Assembly: GCF_000808015.1 (NCBI RefSeq)
Contig: NZ_JWHR01000111.1
Span: 1 to 58,080, forward strand
Reading direction: 5' to 3'
Source: Terrisporobacter othiniensis
GTDB lineage: Bacteria > Bacillota > Clostridia > Peptostreptococcales > Peptostreptococcaceae
DNA: 58,080 nucleotides
The notes beneath the pieces are model-generated. The model was not told the origin of the DNA. It did no database searches and worked only from the letters and a program-made list of their open reading frames with translations. A program made the translations under genes and the position numbers. Below, one piece after another: positions 18,261-29,312 of the stretch. Positions within the stretch are counted from its first letter, which is position 1, and each line of letters begins with the position of its first letter.

Positions 18261-18911
18261 TTATTTACTACTCTCTAAAGCAGATACTATATCATTAAAT
18301 ACTTTGTCTATAGATTGTTGACCATTTATATCTGCTATTATACCTGATTTAGAATAATAATCAGCTAATGGTTTGGTTTCATCTAAATAAACTTGTATTC
18401 TTTTTGATACAGTTTCTTCATTATCGTCAGCTCTTTGATAAAGCTCACCTTTACATATATCACAAACGCCTTCTTCTTTTGAAGGGTTAAATTCTATATG
18501 GTAAGTAGCACCGCAAGATTTGCAGATTCTTCTACCAACTGCTCTTGCTACTAATTTTTCTTTATCAACTTCTATGTTGATAACTCTGTCTAATGCCATC
18601 CCTGTATCTTTTAAGAAAGCATCTAACTGTTCAGCTTGAGCTACATTTCTTGGGAATCCATCTAGCATGAACCCCATTTTACAATCATCTTGAGATAATC
18701 TATCTGTAACTAATCCTACAGTTAATTCATCAGGAACTAATAACCCTTGGTCCATAAACTCTTTAGCTTTTTTTCCAAGATCTGTTCCTTCTTTAATATT
18801 TTTTCTGAATATATCTCCTGTTGATATATGAGGTATTTGGTATTTTTCAACTATTCCTGCAGCTTGAGTACCTTTACCCGCCCCAGGAGGTCCTAATAAT
18901 ATAAGTCTCAT
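18261..18911 (-). CDS. adk: Adenylate kinase (zinc-lid type)
   Basis: A 216-aa kinase: P-loop [11 protein letters not shown] (8-18), NMP-binding [19 protein letters not shown], and a LID carrying four cysteines (CKSC...CDIC, about 130-153) that bind structural zinc, as usual in Gram-positives. It interconverts 2 ADP with ATP plus AMP. SD GGAGATG precedes the ATG; it follows secY by 15 nt. Confidence 0.97.
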   Translation of the reverse strand: MRLILLGPPGAGKGTQAAGIVEKYQIPHISTGDIFRKNIKEGTDLGKKAKEFMDQGLLVPDELTVGLVTDRLSQDDCKMGFMLDGFPRNVAQAEQLDAFLKDTGMALDRVINIEVDKEKLVARAVGRRICKSCGATYHIEFNPSKEEGVCDICKGELYQRADDNEETVSKRIQVYLDETKPLADYYSKSGIIADINGQQSIDKVFNDIVSALESSK

Positions 18912-18926
18912 ACTATCATCTCCAAT

Positions 18927-20195
18927 TTATTTTAAAAATCCTTGATAACTTCTCATAACAAGGTGTGACTCTAATTGTCTCTTAAGTTCAAGAGCTACCC
19001 CTACAACGATTAGTATAGATGTTCCAGCCAAACTCATTTCAACACTTAAAAAATGTACTGTGAATGCTGGTATCATCGCAATTATAGCTAAGAATACAGC
19101 TCCTGCTAATGTTAGCTTTGATAATATTTTATTTAAATAATCAACTGTAGGCATTCCAGGTCTTATACCCGGGATGAATCCACCATTGTTTTTCATATTT
19201 TCTGCTATATCTTCAGTATTGAATGATATAGTAGTGTAGAAATATGAGAAAAATACTATCAATAGAACTTCTAAAGATCTATATATCCAAAAACCTATGT
19301 CTGAACTTGTACTTAGGTAAGTTGATACAAATGTTTGAGCACTTTCTCCCATAAATAACGCTATCGTTTGTGGAAAAGCTAAAAGTGAACTAGCAAATAT
19401 TATTGGCATAACACCTGATTGGTTTACTTTCATTGGTATATGAGAACTTTGTCCTCCATATAATTTTCTTCCAACAACTCTTTTAGCATATTGTACTGGA
19501 ATTTTTCTAACTGCTTCACTTATATATGTTACAGCCATTATAGTTATTAGCATTACAACAACAATTAATATTGCTGCCCATAAAGCTAGACTTCCTTGAT
19601 TTACATCTTTTACAGTTCCTATAAGATCTGATGGTATTCTTGATATAATACCAACGAATATTATAATTGAACTACCATTACCCAAACCTTTTTCAGTAAT
19701 TCTATCGCCCATCCACATTACAAGCATACTACCTGCAACTAAAGTTACTATAACTGTTAAAATGAAAAATATGCTGTCAGACGCTAAAGCAGATCTTACA
19801 ATTCCTAGTGTAATACCTATCGCTTGTACAAATCCTAATGCTAAAGCTGTATATCTAGTATACGCATTCATTTTCTTTCTACCTTCTTCACCAGACTTTT
19901 GTAGTTCTTTTAAACTATCAAAACCTATCGTAAGAAGTTGTATAATAATTGAGGCTGTAATAAACGGTCCTATGCCCAATGCAAACAGAGTGAAGTTACT
20001 GAAAGCTCCCCCAACAAACATATTATATAGGGAAAGTAGGCTATTGTTGCCTACCATATCCTTTATAATACTGGTATTGACTCCAGGAACTGGTATAGTA
20101 GTACCTATTCTAAATATTAGAATCATCATTAGGGTATATAAAATTCTTTTTCTTACATCTTTCACTTTCCAAGATTGTTTTATCTTTGATAGCAC
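18927..20195 (-). CDS. secY: Preprotein translocase subunit SecY
   Basis: A 422-aa protein with ten membrane segments: KDVRKRILYTLMMILIFRIGTTIPVPGV at the N-terminus, the plug/TM2 region SLYNMFVGGAFSNFTLFALGIGPFI, the cytosolic loop RKIPVQYAKRVVGRK, and the C-terminal VGVALELKRQLESHLVMRSY. It forms the protein-conducting channel. GTG at 20195 is chosen because homologues begin at this LSKIKQSWKVKDVRKR region and GGGGTGAT precedes it; a TTG 15 nt upstream is the alternative. Confidence 0.96.
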   Translation of the reverse strand: MLSKIKQSWKVKDVRKRILYTLMMILIFRIGTTIPVPGVNTSIIKDMVGNNSLLSLYNMFVGGAFSNFTLFALGIGPFITASIIIQLLTIGFDSLKELQKSGEEGRKKMNAYTRYTALALGFVQAIGITLGIVRSALASDSIFFILTVIVTLVAGSMLVMWMGDRITEKGLGNGSSIIIFVGIISRIPSDLIGTVKDVNQGSLALWAAILIVVVMLITIMAVTYISEAVRKIPVQYAKRVVGRKLYGGQSSHIPMKVNQSGVMPIIFASSLLAFPQTIALFMGESAQTFVSTYLSTSSDIGFWIYRSLEVLLIVFFSYFYTTISFNTEDIAENMKNNGGFIPGIRPGMPTVDYLNKILSKLTLAGAVFLAIIAMIPAFTVHFLSVEMSLAGTSILIVVGVALELKRQLESHLVMRSYQGFLK

Positions 20196-20230
20196 GTAAT
20201 CACCCCACAAGTGTTGCTAGAAAGCTTAAA

Positions 20231-20674
20231 TTATACTAATTCAGCTTTTCCTCCAGCTTTTTCTATTTTCTCTTGAGCTGAAGCAGTGAATTTAGCAGCT
20301 TTAACTGTAACAGCTTTTTCAAGATTTCCTTGTCCTAATATTTTTATACCGTCTTTTTCTATTTTACTTACAGCACCTGTAGATTTTAATAATTCTGCAG
20401 TTACCTCAGTACCATTTTCGAATCTATTTAAAAGTTCAACGTTAACTTCTGTATATTGTTTTTTAAATATATTTGTGAAACCTCTTTTAGGTAATCTTCT
20501 AGCAAGTGGCATTTGTCCACCTTCGAATCCTACTCTAACTCCACCACCTGAACGAGACTTTTGTCCTTTTTGTCCACGTCCTGCAGTTTTACCTTGACCA
20601 GTAGCAGTACCTCTACCTAATCTTTTCTTAGCTTTTACTGCTCCTTTAGCAGGTTTTAACTCATGTAGTTTCAT
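20231..20674 (-). CDS. rplO: 50S ribosomal protein L15
   Basis: A 147-aa L15: [20 protein letters not shown], the Gly/Arg-rich [35 protein letters not shown] extension that threads 23S rRNA, and a C-terminal globular part. The ATG at 20674 lies behind AAGGAGGTG. It sits between rpmD and secY in the spc segment. Confidence 0.97.
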   Translation of the reverse strand: MKLHELKPAKGAVKAKKRLGRGTATGQGKTAGRGQKGQKSRSGGGVRVGFEGGQMPLARRLPKRGFTNIFKKQYTEVNVELLNRFENGTEVTAELLKSTGAVSKIEKDGIKILGQGNLEKAVTVKAAKFTASAQEKIEKAGGKAELV

Positions 20675-20706
20675 GGATTGCACCTCCTTCTTATTTCGTA
20701 AATAAA

Positions 20707-20892
20707 TTATTCAGTTATTTCAGTTACTTCAACTAAGTGACTAACTTTAGCGATCATACCTCTCATTTGGGCATTATCTTCTTTAACAACTACTTGTTCT
20801 CTTTTTGTTAATCCTAACGCTTCAACGTTTTTTCTTTGGTTAGGAGTAGTTCCTATTGTACTTCTAACTAATTTGATTTGTAATTTAGCCAT
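20707..20892 (-). CDS. rpmD: 50S ribosomal protein L30
   Basis: A 61-aa L30 of bacterial short form: [25 protein letters not shown] then [24 protein letters not shown] precedes the ATG. It is flanked by rpsE and rplO as in other Firmicutes. Confidence 0.96.
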   Translation of the reverse strand: MAKLQIKLVRSTIGTTPNQRKNVEALGLTKREQVVVKEDNAQMRGMIAKVSHLVEVTEITE

Positions 20893-20906
20893 TTCACACT
20901 ACCTCC

Positions 20907-21413
20907 TTAGCCTAAAAGATCTTCAACTTTTTTACCTCTTAGTGCAGCTACATCTTCAGCTGTTTTAAGAGATTTAAGTCCTTCTATTGTAGCATTTACT
21001 AAGTTTCTTGGATTTCTAGTTCCTAAGCATTTCGCTCTAACGTCTTTTAATCCAGCTAATTCTAATAAGTCTCTAGCCGCACCACCAGCGATTACTCCTG
21101 TACCTTCTTGAGCTGGCATTATTATTATTCTTCCAGCACCGAAGTGTCCGATAACTTCGTGAGGTATAGTAGTTCCTACCATAGGTACTTTTATAAGATT
21201 CTTTTTAGCATCTTCTACTGCTTTTCTTATAGCATCTGGAACTTCCATAGCTTTTCCAGAACCTATTCCAACGTGTCCGTTTTCATCTCCAACAACTACT
21301 AAAGCTGCGAATCTAAAGTTTCTACCACCTTTAACAACTTTAGTAACACGTCTAACTTCAACAACTTTTTCTTGTAAATCTAGTTGTCTCGCATCTATTA
21401 ATTTACGACGCAT
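20907..21413 (-). CDS. rpsE: 30S ribosomal protein S5
   Basis: A 168-aa S5 from the second ATG (21413; AGGAGG is 9 nt upstream, versus 3 nt for the first ATG at 21419). N-terminal double-stranded-RNA-binding domain ([25 protein letters not shown]) and C-terminal fold ([18 protein letters not shown]...[11 protein letters not shown] type) are complete. It contributes to decoding fidelity near the mRNA entry site. Confidence 0.96.
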   Translation of the reverse strand: MRRKLIDARQLDLQEKVVEVRRVTKVVKGGRNFRFAALVVVGDENGHVGIGSGKAMEVPDAIRKAVEDAKKNLIKVPMVGTTIPHEVIGHFGAGRIIIMPAQEGTGVIAGGAARDLLELAGLKDVRAKCLGTRNPRNLVNATIEGLKSLKTAEDVAALRGKKVEDLLG

Positions 21414-21435
21414 GTGCATGTCCCTCCTTTTTTAA

Positions 21436-21804
21436 TTAGAATTTAAGACCAGCTTCTCTTGCAGCTTCAGCTAACTCTTTTATTCTTCCGTGATATAAGT
21501 ATCCACCTCTGTCAAATACAACTTCAGTTATACCTTTTTCTACAGCTTTCTTAGCTACTAATTGTCCAACTAATTTAGCTGCTTCTTTATTTCCTGTATG
21601 ATTAACAGCACCCTTAACATCTGCTTCTAAAGAAGAAGCAGCAACAAGAGTTACCCTATTAGTGTCATCTATTATTTGAGCGTATATATTGTTTGAACTT
21701 CTGAATACACATAATCTTGGTCTTTGAGTAGTTCCAGAAACTTTTCTTCTAACTCTCTTATGTCTTTGAAGTCTTATAGCATTTTTATCAGCTTTCTTTA
21801 ACAT
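21436..21804 (-). CDS. rplR: 50S ribosomal protein L18
   Basis: A 122-aa L18: [37 protein letters not shown], then [26 protein letters not shown]. It binds 5S rRNA with L5. The ATG at 21804 has AAAGGAGTGAG upstream; an in-frame upstream start overlaps that SD and was rejected. Confidence 0.96.
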   Translation of the reverse strand: MLKKADKNAIRLQRHKRVRRKVSGTTQRPRLCVFRSSNNIYAQIIDDTNRVTLVAASSLEADVKGAVNHTGNKEAAKLVGQLVAKKAVEKGITEVVFDRGGYLYHGRIKELAEAAREAGLKF

Positions 21805-21839
21805 TGAGCTCACTCCTTTCAACCTTTATTTAATTAGGC

Positions 21840-22382
21840 TTACTTTTTACCAGTTTTACCTTCTTTACGTCTTACAACTTCACCAGCGTATCTTATACCT
21901 TTACCTTTGTATGGCTCTGGTTTTCTCCAATCTCTTATTTTAGCAGCATAGTTACCAACTAATTGCTTGTCTATACCTTTTACTACTAATTCAGTTTGAT
22001 TTGGAGCCTCTACAGTTATTCCTTCTGGATCTTCCATTTCTACTGGATGAGAGTATCCTAAGTTCATAACTAATTTATTTCCTTGCTTTTGTGCTCTGTA
22101 TCCAACACCTACTAATTCTAATTTCTTTTCGAAACCAGTATTAACACCTATTACCATGTTATCTATTAAAGTTCTAGTTAACCCGTGTAATGATCTGTGT
22201 TGTTTGTTATTTGTTGGTCTTTCAACAGTTATAACATTTCCTTCTTGTTTTATAGTTAAAGCACCATCAAATTGCTTTGTTAAAGTTCCTTTAGGTCCTT
22301 TTACAGTTACTGTATTATCAGCAGCTATAGTAACTTCAACACCAGCTGGTACTGTTATTGGTTTAACACCTATTCTTGACAT
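21840..22382 (-). CDS. rplF: 50S ribosomal protein L6
   Basis: A 180-aa L6 with its two similar domains: [19 protein letters not shown] at the start and [44 protein letters not shown] in the C-terminal half. It lies at the factor-binding side of the 50S. SD AAGGAGGTG; standard order rpsH-rplF-rplR. Confidence 0.97.
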   Translation of the reverse strand: MSRIGVKPITVPAGVEVTIAADNTVTVKGPKGTLTKQFDGALTIKQEGNVITVERPTNNKQHRSLHGLTRTLIDNMVIGVNTGFEKKLELVGVGYRAQKQGNKLVMNLGYSHPVEMEDPEGITVEAPNQTELVVKGIDKQLVGNYAAKIRDWRKPEPYKGKGIRYAGEVVRRKEGKTGKK

Positions 22383-22411
22383 AGTCGCACCTCCTTACTT
22401 AGTTCGATTGA

Positions 22412-22810
22412 TTACCAAACGTAGCAGATTACTTCTCCACCAACATTTTCTTTTCTTGCTTGTTTATCAGTTAATATACCTTTTGAAGTAGATATTACAG
22501 ATATTCCTAATCCGTTTAATACCTTTGGTACTTCATAAGCATTTGTATAAACTCTCATACCAGGTTTAGATATTCTCTTTATACCTTGTATAACTCTTTC
22601 GCCTGATTGTCCGTACTTTAATTGTATTCTTATTATTCCTTGTTTCTCATCTTCTATAACATCATAACCTCTAACGAAACCTTCTTCTAATAAGATTCTA
22701 ACTATTTCTTTCTTTATGTTAGAAGCAGGAACGTCAACAGTTTCATGCTTAACAGTGTTCGCATTTCTTATACGAGTAAGCATATCTGCAATTGGATCTG
22801 TCATTGTCAT
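22412..22810 (-). CDS. rpsH: 30S ribosomal protein S8
   Basis: A 132-aa S8: [64 protein letters not shown] terminus. It binds helix 21 of 16S rRNA and in other bacteria represses the spc genes. The first ATG (22810) has AGGAGGG with 7-nt spacing, so the MTM start is used. Confidence 0.97.
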   Translation of the reverse strand: MTMTDPIADMLTRIRNANTVKHETVDVPASNIKKEIVRILLEEGFVRGYDVIEDEKQGIIRIQLKYGQSGERVIQGIKRISKPGMRVYTNAYEVPKVLNGLGISVISTSKGILTDKQARKENVGGEVICYVW

Positions 22811-22841
22811 ATTGAAACCCTCCTTTCAGTTTAAAAAAATC

Positions 22842-23027
22842 TTACCAACTTGCTTTTCTTACACCAGGTATTTGACCTTTATAAGCTAATTCTCTAAAGC
22901 ATATACGGCATATACCAAAGTTTCTTATAACAGAATGTGGTCTACCACATATTGAGCATCTAGTATATTCTCTTGTTGAATATTTTTGCTTCTTCTGTTG
23001 TTTTACAACCATCGCTTTTCTAGCCAC
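22842..23027 (-). CDS. rpsZ: 30S ribosomal protein S14, zinc-binding type Z
   Basis: A 61-aa short S14 with [25 protein letters not shown]; the two CxxC pairs (Cys24, Cys27, Cys40, Cys43) make it the zinc-dependent form common in Firmicutes. The start is GTG with AGGAGGG upstream. It lies between rplE and rpsH. Confidence 0.97.
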   Translation of the reverse strand: MARKAMVVKQQKKQKYSTREYTRCSICGRPHSVIRNFGICRICFRELAYKGQIPGVRKASW

Positions 23028-23044
23028 TGGAATCCCTCCTTTAA

Positions 23045-23587
23045 TTATTTAGAAAATGGCATTCCTAATAATTTTAATAATTCACGAGCTTCTTCGTCTG
23101 TTTTAGCTGTAGTAACGAATATTACATCCATTCCTCTAACTTGATCTATTTTATCATATTCGATTTCTGGGAATATTATTTGTTCCTTTAAACCTAAAGC
23201 ATAGTTACCTCTACCATCGAAAGCGTTAGGGTTAACTCCTCTAAAGTCTCTAACTCTTGGTAATGATACAGAAACTAATTTATCTAAGAAGTAGTACATT
23301 TTATCAGATCTTAATGTAACTTTTGCACCTATTGGCATACCTTCTCTTAATTTAAAGTTAGCTACTGATTTTCTAGCTTTAGTCGTAACTGGTTTTTGAC
23401 CAGATATTATTTCCATTTCTTCTACTGCTTTTTCTAATCCTTTTGGATTTTCTTTAGCATTTCCAACACCCATATTGATAACTATTTTATCTAATTTAGG
23501 TATTTCCATTATATTTTTATATCCAAATTTCTCCATCATCGCTGGAGCAACTTGTTGAGTATATTTTTCTTGTAATCTAGAAGCCAT
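23045..23587 (-). CDS. rplE: 50S ribosomal protein L5
   Basis: A 180-aa L5: [63 protein letters not shown] and C-terminal [19 protein letters not shown]. It is a 5S rRNA-binding protein of the central protuberance. A good SD precedes the ATG, 25 nt after rplX. Confidence 0.97.
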   Translation of the reverse strand: MASRLQEKYTQQVAPAMMEKFGYKNIMEIPKLDKIVINMGVGNAKENPKGLEKAVEEMEIISGQKPVTTKARKSVANFKLREGMPIGAKVTLRSDKMYYFLDKLVSVSLPRVRDFRGVNPNAFDGRGNYALGLKEQIIFPEIEYDKIDQVRGMDVIFVTTAKTDEEARELLKLLGMPFSK

Positions 23588-23612
23588 TTAAGGTCCCTCC
23601 TTTCAAGCTATA

Positions 23613-23921
23613 TTATATTTCTTTTCCGCTCTTAACTGCTACTCTAACTTTTTTACCATCTCTCATTTCAAATCTAACTCTTGTTCCTTTTCCTGTTTCA
23701 GGATCAACTGGCATTACATTTGAAACGTGTATAGCAGCTTCTTTATTTACTATTCCACCTTGTGGGTTTATAGCACTTGGTTTTTGGTGTTTAGTTACTA
23801 CGTTCACACCTTCAACTATTACTTTGTTAGTCTTAGGGAATACTTTAACAACTTTCCCTGTTTTACCTTTATCTTTACCAGCTATAACAACAACTGTATC
23901 TTCTCTTTTAACACGCATCAT
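23613..23921 (-). CDS. rplX: 50S ribosomal protein L24
   Basis: A 102-aa L24 with the N-terminal KOW motif ([33 protein letters not shown]) and [18 protein letters not shown]. It initiates 50S assembly. Two adjacent ATG codons (23921 and 23918) are possible; AAGGAGGTG is 10 nt from the first. Confidence 0.96.
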   Translation of the reverse strand: MMRVKREDTVVVIAGKDKGKTGKVVKVFPKTNKVIVEGVNVVTKHQKPSAINPQGGIVNKEAAIHVSNVMPVDPETGKGTRVRFEMRDGKKVRVAVKSGKEI

Positions 23922-23940
23922 GTCCTATTGCACCTCCTTA

Positions 23941-24309
23941 TTATAGTACTTCTGGAGCAAGAGATACTATTTTCATAAATTCATGATCTCTTAACTCTCT
24001 TGCAACAGGCCCGAATATACGAGTTCCTACTGGAGTTTTATCGTCTTTTATTATAACTGCAGCATTTTCATCGAATGCTATATAAGATCCGTCGTTACGC
24101 TTTATACCTTTTTTTGTTCTAACTATAACAGCTTTAACAACTTTACCTTTTTTTACAACTCCACCAGGTGTTGCACTTTTAACAGTAGCAACGATTACGT
24201 CACCTACGTTACCATATCTTCTTTTACTTCCACCTAATACACGGATACATAAAAGTTCCTTTGCACCAGAATTGTCAGCAACTTTTAAACGTGATTCTTG
24301 TTGTACCAT
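23941..24309 (-). CDS. rplN: 50S ribosomal protein L14
   Basis: A 122-aa L14: [79 protein letters not shown]. It forms an intersubunit bridge and is the RsfS-binding site. SD AAGGAGGT; it sits between rpsQ and rplX. Confidence 0.97.
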   Translation of the reverse strand: MVQQESRLKVADNSGAKELLCIRVLGGSKRRYGNVGDVIVATVKSATPGGVVKKGKVVKAVIVRTKKGIKRNDGSYIAFDENAAVIIKDDKTPVGTRIFGPVARELRDHEFMKIVSLAPEVL

Positions 24310-24334
24310 ATCGTAATACCTCCTTTTCGCAAAA

Positions 24335-24589
24335 CTATTTAACCTTTTCGATAACTTCTACTAGTCTGAAGTGTTTATCTTTTGATAAAGGTCTAGTTTC
24401 CATTATCTTAACTCTATCTCCGATTGAACATACATTGTTTTCATCGTGAGCCTTGAACTTTTTAGTTCTTTTAACAGGCTTGTTATATAACTCATGACGT
24501 ACGAAATCTTCAACAGCAACTACTATAGTTTTATCCATTTTGTTACTTACAACACGGCCTATTCTAACTTTTCTTCTTCCTCTTTCCAT
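24335..24589 (-). CDS. rpsQ: 30S ribosomal protein S17
   Basis: An 84-aa S17: [69 protein letters not shown]-fold primary 16S binder. A good SD lies ahead of the ATG and the rpmC stop is 23 nt upstream. Confidence 0.97.
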   Translation of the reverse strand: MERGRRKVRIGRVVSNKMDKTIVVAVEDFVRHELYNKPVKRTKKFKAHDENNVCSIGDRVKIMETRPLSKDKHFRLVEVIEKVK

Positions 24590-24612
24590 GTTTAAAAAGC
24601 CTCCTCTCCAAA

Positions 24613-24816
24613 TTAAGCTCTAGTTTCGTTTAACTTTCTTTCAGCAAGGATAGTTTTAACTCTAGCTATATCTTTTTTAACAAACTTAATTCTTGCTGTG
24701 TTTTCTAATTGACCAGTAGCTAATTGGAATCTTAAGCTAAATAATTCACTTTTGAAGTCATTTAATTTACTCATTAGCTCTTCGCTTGTTAAATCTCTTA
24801 GTTCTTTAGCTTTCAT
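24613..24816 (-). CDS. rpmC: 50S ribosomal protein L29
   Basis: A 67-aa two-helix protein from the ATG at 24816: [20 protein letters not shown]...[21 protein letters not shown]. It sits at the tunnel exit near the trigger-factor site. It begins one nucleotide after the rplP stop, with GGTGGTGA inside the rplP end as SD, so translation is likely coupled. Confidence 0.96.
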   Translation of the reverse strand: MKAKELRDLTSEELMSKLNDFKSELFSLRFQLATGQLENTARIKFVKKDIARVKTILAERKLNETRA

Positions 24817-24817
24817 C

Positions 24818-25249
24818 CTATTCACCACCCTTTACTTCTAAATCTTCTTTTTTAACAAATTTACATTTGATTGGAAGTTTATGTGCAGCAAGTCTCATAG
24901 CTTCTCTAGCTTTCGCTTCATCTACACCTGCTAATTCGAACATAACTCTTCCTGGTTTAACTACGGCTACCCAATATTCTGGAGAACCTTTCCCAGCACC
25001 CATACGAGTTTCAGCTGGTTTTCTTGTTACTGGCTTATGAGGGAATATTTTTATCCAAACCTTCCCGCCTCTTTTTATATATCTAGTCATAGCTATTCTG
25101 GCAGCTTCTATTTGATTAGAAGTTATCCAAGATGCTTCCATGGCCATTAAACCGAACTCTCCGTAAGTAACTTTGTTACCTTTTTGAGCTTTACCAGCCA
25201 TAGTACCTCTGTGAACTCTACGACGTTTTACTCTTTTTGGCATTAACAT
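24818..25249 (-). CDS. rplP: 50S ribosomal protein L16
   Basis: A 143-aa L16 beginning [17 protein letters not shown], with [38 protein letters not shown] and [22 protein letters not shown]. It contacts the A-site tRNA elbow. AGGAGG is 8 nt before the ATG at 25249. It is adjacent to rpmC. Confidence 0.97.
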   Translation of the reverse strand: MLMPKRVKRRRVHRGTMAGKAQKGNKVTYGEFGLMAMEASWITSNQIEAARIAMTRYIKRGGKVWIKIFPHKPVTRKPAETRMGAGKGSPEYWVAVVKPGRVMFELAGVDEAKAREAMRLAAHKLPIKCKFVKKEDLEVKGGE

Positions 25250-25280
25250 GAGTGTTTCCTCCTTCCTCGAACCTTATATA

Positions 25281-26072
25281 TTATTTATTTCCTTTGTTTT
25301 CAGTTCTTTGAGGTCTTTGTCCTTGAGGTCTTTGTCCTCTTCCATTTCCTCTAGAATCTCTTCTTCTATTATCTCTCTTGTTATCTCTTCTGTCTCTTCT
25401 ATTATCTTTTCTTTCTTCTCTTGGATTTATTCCGTTTTTAGTTGGTAATACTTCACCATGACAGATCCAAACTTTTATACCTATTTTTCCATAAGTAGTA
25501 TCAGCTTCAGCAAATCCATAGTCTATGTCAGATCTTAAAGTTTGAAGAGGTACATTTCCTTCGCTGTATCCTTCAGTTCTAGCCATTTCAGCTCCACCTA
25601 GTCTACCTGATGCAGCAACTTTTATACCTTTAGCTCCAGCTTTAAGTGCTCTTTGAACAGCTTGTTTCATAGCTCTTCTGAAAGCAACCCTTCTTTCTAT
25701 AGCTAAAGCTATGTTTTCAGCAACAAGTTGAGCATTTTTGTCTATAGCTCTTACCTCAACTATGTTTACTATTATATTTTTCTTAGTCATTTTTTCTAAC
25801 TCAGCTTTTAATGCTTCTATTCCTGCACCAGCTCTTCCTATAACAACACCTGGCTTAGCAACATGAAGATCTAATTTGATCTTGTTAGCAGATCTTTCTA
25901 TCTCTATTTTAGCAACTCCAGCAGAGTATAATTTATTCTTTAAGAATTTACGTATATTGTGGTCTTCTAATAATAATGCTCCGAACTCTTTTTTATCAGT
26001 TGTGAACCATCTTGAATCCCAATCTTTTATAACACCGACTCTTAATCCGTGTGGGTTAACCTTTTGTCCCAT
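25281..26072 (-). CDS. rpsC: 30S ribosomal protein S3 with an Arg/Asp-rich C-terminal tail
   Basis: A 263-aa S3. Residues 1-216 hold the N-terminal region, the KH domain ([19 protein letters not shown], about 77-95) and the C-terminal fold ([25 protein letters not shown]...[15 protein letters not shown]), which form the mRNA entry pore with helicase activity. Residues 217-263 form an extra low-complexity tail rich in Arg, Asp, Asn, Gly and Gln ([15 protein letters not shown], then [10 protein letters not shown]). Typical bacterial S3 proteins end near residue 220, so the tail is an extension, probably disordered and RNA-binding. Confidence 0.96.
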   Translation of the reverse strand: MGQKVNPHGLRVGVIKDWDSRWFTTDKKEFGALLLEDHNIRKFLKNKLYSAGVAKIEIERSANKIKLDLHVAKPGVVIGRAGAGIEALKAELEKMTKKNIIVNIVEVRAIDKNAQLVAENIALAIERRVAFRRAMKQAVQRALKAGAKGIKVAASGRLGGAEMARTEGYSEGNVPLQTLRSDIDYGFAEADTTYGKIGIKVWICHGEVLPTKNGINPREERKDNRRDRRDNKRDNRRRDSRGNGRGQRPQGQRPQRTENKGNK

Positions 26073-26083
26073 TTATTTCCCTC

Positions 26084-26428
26084 CTATCTGTGACTATTTT
26101 TTTCTTTTACAACTACTTCTATGTGAGAAGTTCTTTTTCTTATCATAGTAGCTCTACCTTGTGCTCTAGGCATAAATCTCTTTATTGTTGGCCCTTGGTT
26201 AGCAACTATTGATTCTATATATAAGTTTTCAGCATTCATTTCGTGATTGTTTTCAGCATTTGCTTTAGCAGATTTTACAACTTTTGCTATATCTGCAGCA
26301 GCACCTCTTGGAGTGAATTTTAATATTGCTAATGCTTCATCAACGTTTTTACCTCTAACTAAGCTACATATTTGTCCAGCTTTTCTTGGAGATACACGTA
26401 CATATTTTGCAATTGCTTTTGCTTCCAT
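26084..26428 (-). CDS. rplV: 50S ribosomal protein L22
   Basis: A 114-aa L22: [59 protein letters not shown] and ILKRTSH-type terminus. Its loop lines the exit tunnel at the macrolide-sensitive constriction. Standard position rpsS-rplV-rpsC, with a good SD. Confidence 0.97.
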   Translation of the reverse strand: MEAKAIAKYVRVSPRKAGQICSLVRGKNVDEALAILKFTPRGAAADIAKVVKSAKANAENNHEMNAENLYIESIVANQGPTIKRFMPRAQGRATMIRKRTSHIEVVVKEKNSHR

Positions 26429-26460
26429 TTTAATATCCTCCTTCCTTAGTAAGAATGGTA

Positions 26461-26742
26461 TTATTTTCTCTTGTTACTCTTTTCGTCGTCTTTGTGTCCT
26501 TTGAACGTTCTAGTAGGAACAAATTCTCCTAATTTATGTCCAACCATATCTTCTGTTATATAAACAGGTATATGTCTTCTTCCATCATGAACAGCTATAG
26601 TGTGCTCTACCATTTGAGGGAATATTGTTGAACTTCTTGACCAAGTCTTTATAACTTCCTTATTTCCTGATGCATTCATTTCTTCAACTTTCTTTAAAAG
26701 TCTAGCATGTACAAAAGGTCCTTTTTTAGTTGATCTTGACAT
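26461..26742 (-). CDS. rpsS: 30S ribosomal protein S19
   Basis: A 93-aa S19: [70 protein letters not shown]. It forms the 30S head with S13. SD AGGAGG precedes the ATG. It follows rplB by 54 nt. Confidence 0.97.
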   Translation of the reverse strand: MSRSTKKGPFVHARLLKKVEEMNASGNKEVIKTWSRSSTIFPQMVEHTIAVHDGRRHIPVYITEDMVGHKLGEFVPTRTFKGHKDDEKSNKRK

Positions 26743-26796
26743 CTAATTTCCTCCTCTCTGAGTAAAATAAATTCATAAAATCTATTTAATCATCTA

Positions 26797-27627
26797 TTAT
26801 TTAGTTCTTCTTGAAACTATTAATTTATTAGATGCTTTGTTTTTCTTTCTAGTTTTGTATCCAAGTGCAGGTTTACCCCATGGAGTAACTGGTCCAGATC
26901 TACCGATTGGAGCTCTACCTTCACCACCACCATGAGGGTGATCGCAAGGGTTCATTACAGATCCTCTAACTGTAGGTCTTATACCCATATGTCTAACTCT
27001 ACCAGCTTTACCTATAACAACGTTACCATGTTCAGCATTACCAACTTGTCCTATAGTAGCTTTACAGTCTATAGCTACATATCTCATTTCTCCTGATGGT
27101 AATCTTAATAAAGCCTTTGTTCCTTCTTTAGCCATTAACTGAGCAGAAACACCAGCAGATCTAACTAACTGAGCTCCTTTTCCTGGTTTTAATTCTATAT
27201 TGTGAATTATTGTACCAACTGGCATATTTTTTAATGCTAATGCATTACCTGGTTTTATATCAGCATCTGGTCCTGACATTAAAGTATCTCCTACTTTTAT
27301 TCCAACTGGAGCTAATATATATCTCTTTTCACCGTCAGCATAGTTTAATAAAGCTATGTTAGCAGTTCTGTTTGGATCATACTCAACAGTTGCAACTTTT
27401 GCAGGTATTCCATCTTTATTTCTTTTGAAATCTATTATTCTATATTTTCTTCTGTTTCCTCCACCTCTGTGACGAACAGTTATTTTCCCGTGAGCATTTC
27501 TACCAGAGTTCTTCTTTAAAGAAACTAAAAGAGATTTCTCTGGTTGGTTAGTTGTTATCTCATCAGAAACTAAAACTGTCATTTGTCTTAAGGCAGGAGA
27601 AGTTGGTTTAAACTTTTTAATAGCCAT
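26797..27627 (-). CDS. rplB: 50S ribosomal protein L2
   Basis: A 276-aa L2 of normal length: [15 protein letters not shown] start, [18 protein letters not shown], the SH3-like core, and the C-terminal [19 protein letters not shown] loop that holds the conserved histidine near the peptidyl-transferase centre. It is essential for subunit joining. It sits in the S10 operon between rplW and rpsS. Confidence 0.98.
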   Translation of the reverse strand: MAIKKFKPTSPALRQMTVLVSDEITTNQPEKSLLVSLKKNSGRNAHGKITVRHRGGGNRRKYRIIDFKRNKDGIPAKVATVEYDPNRTANIALLNYADGEKRYILAPVGIKVGDTLMSGPDADIKPGNALALKNMPVGTIIHNIELKPGKGAQLVRSAGVSAQLMAKEGTKALLRLPSGEMRYVAIDCKATIGQVGNAEHGNVVIGKAGRVRHMGIRPTVRGSVMNPCDHPHGGGEGRAPIGRSGPVTPWGKPALGYKTRKKNKASNKLIVSRRTK

Positions 27628-27657
27628 CTTTTTTCCTCCTTATGTTAATAAAAGGTA

Positions 27658-27948
27658 TTACATTCCTTGGAAGAATTCTATTTCTTTAGAATCAGCAGTT
27701 AACTTAACTACTGCTTTCTTGAAACTTGCAGTTCTTCCTACACTTCTACCCATTCTTTTAACTTTTCCATCGTAGTTTAATGTGTTTACTTTTTCAACAT
27801 TAACTCCGAATATAGTTTCTACAGCTTTTTTTATTTCAGTTTTATTAGCTTTTTTGCTTACTTCAAATGTGTATTTGTTTTCAGCCATTTCAGCCATACT
27901 TTTTTCTGTAACGATTGGTCTTATTATTATATCGTGTGGATTAGTCAT
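27658..27948 (-). CDS. rplW: 50S ribosomal protein L23
   Basis: A 96-aa L23: [47 protein letters not shown] and [15 protein letters not shown]. It is the tunnel-exit dock for trigger factor and SRP. Its ATG overlaps the rplD stop (TAATG), so translation is coupled. Confidence 0.97.
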   Translation of the reverse strand: MTNPHDIIIRPIVTEKSMAEMAENKYTFEVSKKANKTEIKKAVETIFGVNVEKVNTLNYDGKVKRMGRSVGRTASFKKAVVKLTADSKEIEFFQGM

Positions 27949-28571
27949 TATGCGTACACCTCCTCCACTTTTTTAACAGCATCTGTTGTTATTACGAAAG
28001 AATCGTATTTTAAGATATCATAAACATTTATAGTATTAACTAATGCAGTTTCAACACCTTGTATGTTCGCTGCTGATTTTATTATGTTTTCGTTTTTCTC
28101 AGCCATTACTACTAAAGCTTTTTTACCAGCATTTATGTTTTTTAATACAGCTGCGAAATCTTTAGTTTTAGGAGCTTCCATTGTTAAAGCGTCTAATACT
28201 ATCATTTCGTTGTTTTGTACTTTTGAAGATAAAGCACATTTCATAGCTAATCTTCTAACTTTTCTAGGTAAAGTATATCTGTAATTTCTTGGTTTTGGTG
28301 CGAAAGCAACTCCTCCACCTATCCATTGTACAGCTCTTATAGAACCTTGTCTTGCTCTACCTGTTCCTTTTTGTTTCCAAGGTTTTCTTCCGCCACCTCT
28401 AACTTCTGCTCTAGTTTTTGCAGATTGAGTACCTTGTCTTTTATTTGCAAGTTGGTTTTTAACTACTTCATATAAAACATGTTCGTTAACTTCAACATTG
28501 AATATAGAATCAGCTAATTCTATTTCACCAACATTTTGTCCATTCATATTCAATACATTTAATTTTGGCAT
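27948..28571 (-). CDS. rplD: 50S ribosomal protein L4
   Basis: A 207-aa L4 with the extended tunnel loop ([42 protein letters not shown], about 44-85). In E. coli L4 represses its own S10 operon; the long leader ahead of rpsJ would be the equivalent target here, by inference. SD AAGGAGG; it lies 27 nt after rplC. Confidence 0.97.
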   Translation of the reverse strand: MPKLNVLNMNGQNVGEIELADSIFNVEVNEHVLYEVVKNQLANKRQGTQSAKTRAEVRGGGRKPWKQKGTGRARQGSIRAVQWIGGGVAFAPKPRNYRYTLPRKVRRLAMKCALSSKVQNNEMIVLDALTMEAPKTKDFAAVLKNINAGKKALVVMAEKNENIIKSAANIQGVETALVNTINVYDILKYDSFVITTDAVKKVEEVYA

Positions 28572-28598
28572 TGTGCATCCTCCTTTCTTAGGTTAGTC

Positions 28599-29228
28599 TT
28601 ATTTAGAAGCCTTAACTGCTTCTTTTATTGTTACTACTGAACCTTTAGCTCCTGGTATAGCACCTTTAACTAATATAAAGTTCTTTTCAGCATCAACTCT
28701 TACTACTTCTAAGTTTTGAACTGTAACTTTAACGCTACCCATGTGTCCAGCTAATTTTTTGTTTTTGAAAACTCTACCTGGGTAAGAACAAGCTCCCATT
28801 GAACCTGGTCTTCTGTGGTATCTAGAACCATGAGATTCTGGACCTCTTGATTGACCATGTCTCTTTATTGGACCTTGGAATCCTTTCCCTTTAGATATTC
28901 CTGTTACATCTATCATTTCACCTGTTGCGAATACGTCAGCTTTTATTTCTTGTCCAACTGTATAAGCATCTACAGATTCAACTCTGAACTCTTTTAAGTG
29001 TTTTTTTAATGTGTTAGCTGCAGCTAAATGTCCTTTTTGAGGCTTGTTTAAAGATTTCTCTTTAGCATCTACAAAACCTACTTGAACTGCATTGTATCCA
29101 TCATTTTCTATTGTTTTAACTTGTGTTACAACAACTGGTCCTGCCTCAACAACTGTTACTGGTACTACTTCTCCAGCTTCAGTGAATATTTGAGTCATAC
29201 CTATTTTTTTTCCTAATATTCCTTTCAT
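28599..29228 (-). CDS. rplC: 50S ribosomal protein L3
   Basis: A 209-aa L3: [90 protein letters not shown]. It is the 50S assembly initiator and reaches the catalytic centre. A 94-nt spacer with two hairpins separates it from rpsJ. SD AGGAGGTG. Confidence 0.97.
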   Translation of the reverse strand: MKGILGKKIGMTQIFTEAGEVVPVTVVEAGPVVVTQVKTIENDGYNAVQVGFVDAKEKSLNKPQKGHLAAANTLKKHLKEFRVESVDAYTVGQEIKADVFATGEMIDVTGISKGKGFQGPIKRHGQSRGPESHGSRYHRRPGSMGACSYPGRVFKNKKLAGHMGSVKVTVQNLEVVRVDAEKNFILVKGAIPGAKGSVVTIKEAVKASK

Positions 29229-29256
29229 ATTAGCACCTCCTATAATTCTTACAGCG

Positions 29257-29312
29257 GATTACCTAATTTAGTAATCATTCTAAGATAGTCACCTTATAGG
29301 ATAATATCTTAG
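29257..29312 (-). promoter_or_regulatory. Paired hairpins in the rpsJ-rplC spacer
   Basis: Two stems lie on the minus strand: CTAAGATA/TATCTTAG (29280-29287 with 29305-29312, 17-nt loop) and GATTAC/GTAATC (29257-29262 with 29271-29276, 8-nt loop). The 94-nt spacer is the longest inside the S10 operon, where gaps are usually 10-30 nt. It could be a processing or translational control site for rplC. Confidence 0.4.
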
